Origin: an uncultured Flavihumibacter sp.
Lineage (GTDB): Bacteria; Bacteroidota; Bacteroidia; Chitinophagales; Chitinophagaceae
Direction: 5' to 3'
Assembly (NCBI GenBank): GCA_946481605.1
Contig: CAMLPA010000182.1
Location: forward strand, 1-6,638
DNA: 6,638 nucleotides
Both the position numbers and the translations under genes were made by a program. A model generated the notes under the pieces. It had not been told where the DNA came from. It saw nothing but the letters and a program-made list of their open reading frames with translations, and did no database searches. Of the stretch, positions 1 to 4,533 are shown piece by piece. Position 1 is the stretch's first letter, and every line of letters begins with the position of its first letter.

Positions 1-2803
1 TCGGATTCTCTTTAAAATCCTTTATCAGCGCATCGATAACGGGGATGGGTGCCAGCGCAACGAGGTCGGTGCTGTTGTTCCAGATGCGGGTAGCGCCGCC
101 ATCGTCGGGGAAGTACAGGGCACCGGCTTCGGGATCCATGGCCAGTTTGGGGGAATTGGGGTTGTTGGGATCGTCTCTGTCCGGGGGGGTCAGATTAATT
201 ACTGGCTCCCAGGCCATCTGCGGAAGGGTGAACGATTTTACGAGGGTGCCCGGCGATTTTACCTGCATGCCTTCCACTACAAACGGGAAAGAGGGGTTGA
301 CGTTGGTAACGGCCTGTTCTCCTTCGGCCACGCCGCGGATATTGCCTGTTTTCACGAAAAGCAAGTTGGCGTTCAGGCTGATGCCCATCTGGTGGGCGTT
401 ACTGCTTACGTCAAGTAAGGAAAACGCGTCTGCTTCCAGCCGGTTTCCGGTAACATGGTCGTCCCAGAAAGATTCGTAGGAATTGTCCTTTTGTGTGCGC
501 AGGCGGGCACCTGTAAATACCTCTCCGGAGGTGGCGGTTTGCAGCGTGATCTTTTCTTTCGGCGCATGAGATATTTCAGGATCCAATGGCTTGAAAACAT
601 CTCCGATGGGATGTTCGGTTATTTTATCCTTAATCAGATCGGCCACGTTCAGTTTGGACACATTTTTAAACTGCGCCAGTCTTCCGCCGGTATTCAGTTT
701 TACCGTTTTCAACAAGGGGTTCACGGTAACTGCTGCGGGACGAAGTATAGCGGGGTTAATGCGTATAGGCCTGCCCGTGAATATTGGCCTGAAGGGGCGA
801 CCAGGTTGTAAAGGTGGTGCTGGTTCTACGGGTGGCGCGGGCTGAACAGGTTCTGGTGTCGGCGTTGGCGTTGGCGTATCCGTTTCGGCCGTGGGCAATT
901 CCAACCAGCCGTGCGCTGGCGGTGTCCCGAAATAAAAATCGGTATCCACCACATCGCCTTCAGATCCAGCCGCATAGCGAACGGTACAGATGAGTGTGGT
1001 ATGCACCTGCGACATGCTTTGCATCATGGTGGCACCGGCGGCCGTACCGGCTGTTCTTCCGGCGAAGAGCCTGCGCCAGCGCAGCAGGTCGCCCACATAA
1101 GGATCAGGTAGAATGGGCAGGTAGCTTTGCAGGCCGAAGAGCAGGAAGAAGTTGGCACGCTGCACTTTTTTATAGGCATCATCCAGTTCGCCGAAGAGCA
1201 TGAAGCCGGTAACGGGTGAAACGGTAAAAACGGCGTTTTCAAGCGCAATGGCGTGCCAGGTAATTTTGGGTTCTTTGTCTTCCGGTTTTTTGTTGTCCCA
1301 GAGTAAATTATCATCGAAGAGGTAGAACAGCTTTCTTGTTTTGTTGGCGCCCAGCACCAGCGCGGAAGCGCGGGAACGCACAGGGAATGGGGAGCTGTCT
1401 ACTTTTAATGGCCGGTCGGCCTGGATGTCTGCGTCGCAGAAAACGGTCAGCATTTCCTGGTTTTGTTCTGCGGAAACTGCGAGCATGAAGGGCGATGCGT
1501 TCAGGAATGAAAGTTCCGCGGTGGATGCGGGCTTTTCTTTTTCCTGCCACAAAACAAGTTCGTGCCTGGCGCCCTGTGCTTCGGCTTTCAGGTCGAGCAG
1601 GGAGATCATGGACGGTTCCGCATTGAGCAGCGGTTGCTGCAAACGCAGTTCCTCGTATTGCAAACCATTCCATTTCGCGCGTAATCCTTTTCCCAACTGC
1701 AGGATCACCGAACCACCACTCTCTGCCGCAACCGGATTGGCCACCTCTAGTGTGGCAACCGGTAGCCCCCAGTAGGTTTTTTCAATGGGGGCCGAACCTG
1801 AAATTTGCGCGAAAGCGCTTTTGCAGGATGTCACTTCAAAGGTGGAGACATCCGCTTTCCAGGGAACCAGTATTTTGCTGATGGCTGCATTGTATTCCAG
1901 CGTTATCGCGGCTTGTGTGGTATTGGTAAAAGAGATGGGTTGTCCGTAGAAGGTGCATTTGGCCGCTCCCAAAGCGGTAATGTCCACCTTCGCGTTCTGG
2001 TAAACGAAACTGAGTGTTGCGGGAAGCTGGTAAGTCGCGCTCCGGGCATCTTCTCCGAAAGGAGAACCATCTCCCGGAAACGATTCCTGCGTATGGTCGA
2101 TGGTAAGGTTGAATGTGAGTACGGAAGCGGGGTTCAGCGTAGCCTGGTTGTTTTGTAATACCGGTAGTATGGAAGTTTTGATGCTGCCCGATTTTATTTT
2201 CAGTCCAACGAATTTGTCAGTTGGCGCTGAAGGAGAAAGCAACCTGGCGTTGATCCACAAACTGCCGGGATTCAATACATATTCATTCAGCAGTGGTGGG
2301 GTTCCTCCTCCTATCGGAATAACCCTTCCCCTTACGGTTGTTTTAAAGAGCAGTACAGGAATACCGCTCATGTACAGTGTTACCAGCTTTTCGATGCGGT
2401 ACACATCTATCCATATTTCTCTTCCTTCCTGGTTCAGGAATGGCCCGTGTGTTTCAGCGGGTTTGGCGCCCACGGCCCAGTCGGGAATACTTCCTGCTAC
2501 TTCATACTGTCTTACCGGAACGCTCCGGATGAAGAAGCGGGTTTCAGGGTCCTTGTTTTCTTCCAGGATTTTTTTTGAAATGGAAGAAATCTGTTCAAGG
2601 GTCTCCGTTCCTGTCTGCTTCCTGGAATACATATCGGAGCCTGTGAAAAGAAACCGCTCACCCGAATAGGGGATATCTCCTTTTACAACGGAGGCGGCGA
2701 TGGCCCGCTGCGCCTTTTGCAGCAGTTCCTCCTGCCCCGGTTTTCCGGGTGCGATCTGCAGGGTGATGTTCTCGAGTAACCGTGTGAGTTGGTCCTGTGT
2801 CAT
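1..2803 (-). CDS. Large uncharacterized protein, C terminus beyond the window
   Basis: Reading the minus strand from the ATG at 2803-2801 gives 934 codons with no stop, so the gene continues past the left edge. I do not recognise the family and assign no function. The start MTQDQLTRLLENI has no signal peptide or lipobox, which suggests a cytoplasmic protein or one exported by a non-Sec route. The first ~40 residues look helical. Much of residues ~100-540 reads as alternating beta strands. A distinctive motif, SYLPILPDPYVGDLLRW, lies near residues 560-576, followed by a Gly/Ala-rich stretch (about 582-591). A Pro-rich hinge (643-673) separates this from a C-terminal part containing KSFTLPQMAWEPVINL and an Asp/Asn/Pro-rich loop from residue 872. 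I see no convincing transmembrane segment. The start is preceded by A/T-rich sequence without a Shine-Dalgarno, normal for Bacteroidota, and I found no in-frame ATG shortly upstream. That it is coding is well supported by length and protein-like composition; its role is unknown. Confidence 0.9.
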   Translation of the reverse strand, partial: MTQDQLTRLLENITLQIAPGKPGQEELLQKAQRAIAASVVKGDIPYSGERFLFTGSDMYSRKQTGTETLEQISSISKKILEENKDPETRFFIRSVPVRQYEVAGSIPDWAVGAKPAETHGPFLNQEGREIWIDVYRIEKLVTLYMSGIPVLLFKTTVRGRVIPIGGGTPPLLNEYVLNPGSLWINARLLSPSAPTDKFVGLKIKSGSIKTSILPVLQNNQATLNPASVLTFNLTIDHTQESFPGDGSPFGEDARSATYQLPATLSFVYQNAKVDITALGAAKCTFYGQPISFTNTTQAAITLEYNAAISKILVPWKADVSTFEVTSCKSAFAQISGSAPIEKTYWGLPVATLEVANPVAAESGGSVILQLGKGLRAKWNGLQYEELRLQQPLLNAEPSMISLLDLKAEAQGARHELVLWQEKEKPASTAELSFLNASPFMLAVSAEQNQEMLTVFCDADIQADRPLKVDSSPFPVRSRASALVLGANKTRKLFYLFDDNLLWDNKKPEDKEPKITWHAIALENAVFTVSPVTGFMLFGELDDAYKKVQRANFFLLFGLQSYLPILPDPYVGDLLRWRRLFAGRTAGTAAGATMMQSMSQVHTTLICTVRYAAGSEGDVVDTDFYFGTPPAHGWLELPTAETDTPTPTPTPEPVQPAPPVEPAPPLQPGRPFRPIFTGRPIRINPAILRPAAVTVNPLLKTVKLNTGGRLAQFKNVSKLNVADLIKDKITEHPIGDVFKPLDPEISHAPKEKITLQTATSGEVFTGARLRTQKDNSYESFWDDHVTGNRLEADAFSLLDVSSNAHQMGISLNANLLFVKTGNIRGVAEGEQAVTNVNPSFPFVVEGMQVKSPGTLVKSFTLPQMAWEPVINLTPPDRDDPNNPNSPKLAMDPEAGALYFPDDGGATRIWNNSTDLVALAPIPVIDALIKDFKENP
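785..877 (-). other. Thr-Pro/Pro-rich hinge inside the unknown protein
   Basis: Residues 643-673 of the large minus-strand protein begin with four Thr-Pro pairs, followed by alternating Pro, Ala, Val, Glu and Gln and ending in PGRPFRP. Such a stretch is normally extended and unstructured, so it probably links two folded parts of ~640 and more than 260 residues. At the DNA level the Thr-Pro pairs come from a near-perfect hexamer repeat (GGCGTT on the plus strand, about 861-877). Slippage there would add or remove Thr-Pro pairs without breaking the frame. Confidence 0.75.
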
Positions 2804-2845
2804 AGCACGTTGATGTTTTAATGAGCATACGGGTTTACTACGCGA

Positions 2846-2861
2846 TGGAAGGTTCTTTCCA
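2846..2861. promoter_or_regulatory. Short inverted repeat upstream of the unknown gene
   Basis: TGGAA (2846-2850) and TTCCA (2857-2861) are exact inverted copies separated by six bases. The element lies about 45 bases before the start codon of the large minus-strand gene, so it could be a protein-binding site or a leader hairpin. Five-base arms can easily arise by chance. I found no TAnnTTTG-type promoter match in the ~120 bases upstream of this gene. Confidence 0.2.
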
Positions 2862-2921
2862 ACACGTTCTTATTGCCTGTGAGGGAATAAGGTTTTTAAA
2901 TGCTACACCTGGAACACGGCA

Positions 2922-2938
2922 CCGGAAGAGGATTCCGG
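2922..2938. other. Perfect 6-bp stem hairpin in intergenic region
   Basis: CCGGAA (2922-2927) and TTCCGG (2933-2938) form a perfect six-base stem with a five-base loop. It sits about 120 bases upstream of the large minus-strand gene. No run of T follows on either strand, so it is not a classical terminator. It may be a leader structure, an operator, or chance. Confidence 0.3.
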
Positions 2939-3075
2939 GCTTTCAATGGCACATCAGAAAAATTAACCTGCACGGTTCAGAGAATATTTGTTTGGGGAGG
3001 GTGAAGGTAGACGTTTTATGGATAGAAAAAAGAGGAGGGGGTGGTACTTTTAGTGGTATTTTCCTGGAAAGAAGG

Positions 3076-3145
3076 TTTCACGCGATTGCTTCGTACCCTC
3101 GCAACGCACTGCTTCCTGCTTCGTCCCTCGCAGCCTCGCAGAGCG
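3076..3145. repeat. Two-copy hairpin-forming intergenic repeat (REP-like)
   Basis: Two imperfect direct copies of GCTTCGT(A)CCCTCGCA lie 30 bases apart, at 3088-3103 and 3118-3132; they differ by one inserted A in the core. Each is framed by its own inverted arms. In copy 1, TTGC (3086-3089) pairs with GCAA (3101-3104), extended by GCG/CGC across one bulged A (3085). In copy 2, CTGC (3116-3119) pairs with GCAG (3130-3133). The first stem base changed on both sides (T-A to C-G), as expected if pairing is maintained. CCTCGCAG is then tandemly duplicated (3126-3133, 3134-3141). On the minus strand the core reads TTGCGAGG...ACGAAGCAA, which from memory resembles a type of intergenic palindromic repeat seen in many bacterial genomes. 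That resemblance is unverified. Confidence 0.6.
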
Positions 3146-3178
3146 GTTGAGAGGAACTAACTGCGTAATATTTTTCTT

Positions 3179-3197
3179 AGCAGTACTGGAAACTGCT
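3179..3197 (-). terminator. Possible weak terminator or 3' hairpin after GH43
   Basis: AGCAGT (3179-3184) and ACTGCT (3192-3197) form a six-base stem with a seven-base loop, starting about ten bases beyond the GH43 stop codon in the direction of transcription. The sequence after it on the minus strand is A-rich, not T-rich, so it lacks the U-tract of a standard intrinsic terminator. It may protect the 3' end of the message, or transcription may end elsewhere. Confidence 0.3.
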
Positions 3198-3206
3198 TGC
3201 AGGATA

Positions 3207-4184
3207 TTAATATGCCATACCCAGCACCAGTTTATCACCGGAATCATCTACTTCGAACAACCTTGGAATCCTGATGTACCTTCCATTTTCACCTTCCCTG
3301 TGGCTGTGCACAGACATCAGCAGTTTCCCTTCGAATGTGCGGAACATCATACCATGCCCGAAGTTTGGCGGCGTGAAAGGCTTTTCCTCATGTATCCACG
3401 GTCCATCCAGTTTTCCGCTTGCGGAATAGGCCAGGCCTTGTGTGTACACATTAAAAATCCAGCTTGTCCATAGCATACCGAGTTTCCCGGTTTTGGTACG
3501 GAACAGCCAGGGGCCATCGGTTACTTTGTTGGGGATGGTGTCGCCGTTATCATTGCGTTCCCGGCTCCAGGGGGCGGTGCTGGCTTTAAAGAGCAGGGTG
3601 CTTTTGCCGACTGAACCGCTCAGGTCGGACTTCAGTTCAATTTTTTCAATGGTGCCGTCCCAGTTCTGCAGCCATTCATAGCAGTACACGAGGTAAGGCT
3701 TCCCGTTTTCCACCCACAATGTGCCATCCAGTGTAGGCATTTCAGCGGGAAGATAAGTAGGGTCCTTCATCGGCAGATAGGGTCCTTCCGGACGATCACT
3801 CACCAGGATATGGCAGGCGCGCCTTTCAATTACATTGCCTTTCACGGTATCAATCTTTACATCTCTGTTGGTGAACGTGGCGAAGTAATAATACTTTCCA
3901 TTATAAGCGTGAATTTCGGCCGCCCATATCATGGGGTTTGGACCCATCCAGGAACCAGGATCTGTTTTTACCACATTGAACGGGCCTGTCCATTTTTTCA
4001 GGTCCTTGCTTTTCCACAACATACCGCCGGTGCCGGTCATGTAGTAGGTGGAAGATTTGTTATCGGCAAGTATAAAGGGGTCACTGAGGCGGATGGAATC
4101 GAGCGGGATATCTGTTCTTATGCGGTTTTGAGCGAATATAGCGGCGCTGGAAAAAATAGCAAGTAGTAGAATTAACTGTTTCAT
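3207..4184 (-). CDS. Exported glycoside hydrolase family 43 protein
   Basis: A complete 325-residue protein, the usual size of a single five-bladed beta-propeller GH43 domain. Residues 1-18 form a Sec signal peptide (MKQLILLLAIFSSAAIFA, cleavage probably just before Gln19), so it acts in the periplasm or at the surface. Family landmarks appear in order: IRLSDPF with D35 as probable catalytic base, WAAEIH (88-93) on the second blade, LDGTLW with D153 as probable pKa-modulating Asp, TDGPW with D223 where the general acid is expected, and FGHGM with H277, the propeller histidine that often helps bind an ion. Known GH43 activities are alpha-L-arabinofuranosidase, endo-arabinanase, beta-xylosidase and relatives; sequence alone does not choose. 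It is divergent from the GH95 gene across 349 bases, suggesting joint removal of glycan side chains. The start is fixed by the signal peptide. Oddity: Asp, not Glu, in the general-acid motif, possibly a subfamily trait. Confidence 0.94.
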   Translation of the reverse strand: MKQLILLLAIFSSAAIFAQNRIRTDIPLDSIRLSDPFILADNKSSTYYMTGTGGMLWKSKDLKKWTGPFNVVKTDPGSWMGPNPMIWAAEIHAYNGKYYYFATFTNRDVKIDTVKGNVIERRACHILVSDRPEGPYLPMKDPTYLPAEMPTLDGTLWVENGKPYLVYCYEWLQNWDGTIEKIELKSDLSGSVGKSTLLFKASTAPWSRERNDNGDTIPNKVTDGPWLFRTKTGKLGMLWTSWIFNVYTQGLAYSASGKLDGPWIHEEKPFTPPNFGHGMMFRTFEGKLLMSVHSHREGENGRYIRIPRLFEVDDSGDKLVLGMAY

Positions 4185-4307
4185 TAATTAATTTTTGAAG
4201 GGCGTTTCCCGAAAATTTCTACTTAAAACATTCGGCACAATGTAACGAATGTAGCTAAAGTCTTTACCACAAATAAAGCCATCCCGTAAATAACGCAAGT
4301 TGAGAAA

Positions 4308-4322
4308 AATAGAAATTCTATT
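4308..4322. promoter_or_regulatory. Perfect 7+1+7 palindrome, candidate operator
   Basis: AATAGAA (4308-4314) and TTCTATT (4316-4322) are exact inverted copies around a single central A. The site lies 124 bases upstream of the GH43 start and 211 bases upstream of the GH95 start. Its size and symmetry fit a site for a dimeric regulator or a small cruciform. A/T-rich sequence makes chance symmetry more likely, and no regulator gene is in view. Confidence 0.35.
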
Positions 4323-4356
4323 CTACAAAACCCAGCCTGCCAGCACCAAACCAACG

Positions 4357-4392
4357 CCTTGCGTCCTTGCTTCATTGCGTCTTCGCGTGAAA
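4357..4392. repeat. Tandem array of four degenerate 8-bp units
   Basis: Four consecutive octamers read CCTTGCGT, CCTTGCTT, CATTGCGT and CTTCGCGT, followed by GAAA. The consensus is close to CCTTGCGT with strict 8-base spacing. On the minus strand the array starts TTTCACGCGAAGACGC. From memory, similar CACGCAAAGACGCAAAG-type intergenic repeats occur in many bacterial genomes; this is not verified. It lies centrally between two divergent genes and is not protein-coding. Confidence 0.55.
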
Positions 4393-4426
4393 ACACCAAT
4401 TCTCCCAGACACGAATTCTTCCCATT

Positions 4427-4434
4427 CAAACGTA
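4427..4434 (-). promoter_or_regulatory. Possible -7 promoter box for GH43 (weak)
   Basis: The minus strand reads TACGTTTG here, an exact match to the Bacteroidota -7 consensus TAnnTTTG. It would give a leader of about 240 bases before GH43. I found no good TTTG element at the usual -33 distance, so the match may be chance. Confidence 0.25.
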
Positions 4435-4447
4435 TATTTAAAATACG
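4431..4447. promoter_or_regulatory. Inverted repeat CGTAT-N7-ATACG
   Basis: CGTAT (4431-4435) and ATACG (4443-4447) are exact inverted copies with a seven-base A/T spacer containing TTTAAA. It overlaps the possible minus-strand -7 box, as an operator might. The arms are only five bases long, so the support is weak. Confidence 0.25.
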
Positions 4448-4520
4448 CCAATGGCCCTTATCGCTTCAAAACCAGCGAAAACACGGCTACATGGCAAAAG
4501 ATTGCACAGTTTGACCATAT

Positions 4521-4528
4521 TAATTTTG
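4521..4528 (+). promoter_or_regulatory. Possible -7 promoter box just before GH95 (weak)
   Basis: TAATTTTG matches TAnnTTTG exactly and ends five bases before the GH95 start codon. If real, the transcript would be leaderless or nearly so. The only TTG nearby upstream (4502-4504) is spaced 16 bases away, somewhat short for a -33 element. This region also serves as the A/T-rich translation initiation zone, so the match may be incidental. Confidence 0.25.
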
Positions 4529-4533
4529 AAAGC

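Larger units (their letters stand above)
2804..3206. other. 403-base intergenic region with no supported gene
   Basis: This gap separates the GH43 stop from the start of the large unknown gene; both are on the minus strand. It holds the two-copy hairpin repeat, the small inverted repeats listed separately, an 18-base purine tract on the plus strand (3024-3041), and a short direct repeat GTGGTA with 12-base period (3041-3046 and 3053-3058). Open frames here are short, start without context and cross the repeats, so I call none. The gap is large enough that the unknown gene probably has its own promoter. Confidence 0.6.
4185..4533. other. Divergent intergenic region between GH43 and GH95 genes
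   Basis: These 349 bases must contain the promoters of both enzyme genes, which point away from each other. No credible gene lies inside. The region is A/T-rich at both ends. It carries a perfect palindrome at 4308-4322, an 8-base tandem array at 4357-4388, an inverted repeat at 4431-4447 and two matches to the Bacteroidota -7 box, all listed separately. A shared regulator binding here could control both genes, but that is inference. Confidence 0.6.

Noticed and set aside
45..479. 144-codon plus-strand frame near the left edge
   Set aside because: Antisense to the continuous minus-strand frame that reaches the window edge; no motifs or initiation context.
2100..2669. 189-codon plus-strand frame opposite the large unknown gene
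   Set aside because: It lies wholly antisense to a much longer, better-composed frame and has no recognisable motif; a shadow frame.
3024..3041. Intrinsic terminator using the T6 run on the minus strand
   Set aside because: No stable stem immediately precedes the T-run on that strand.
3076..3145. CRISPR array
   Set aside because: Only two short, unequal copies with hairpins and no regular unique spacers; no Cas genes in view.
2821..3150. 109-codon plus-strand frame in the intergenic gap
   Set aside because: It crosses the hairpin repeat, has low-complexity stretches from the purine tract and no family-like features.
4223..4429. 68-codon minus-strand frame in the divergent intergenic region
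   Set aside because: Part of it is a translation of the octamer repeat array and the rest has no family-like features; it is most likely a chance frame through non-coding repeat.
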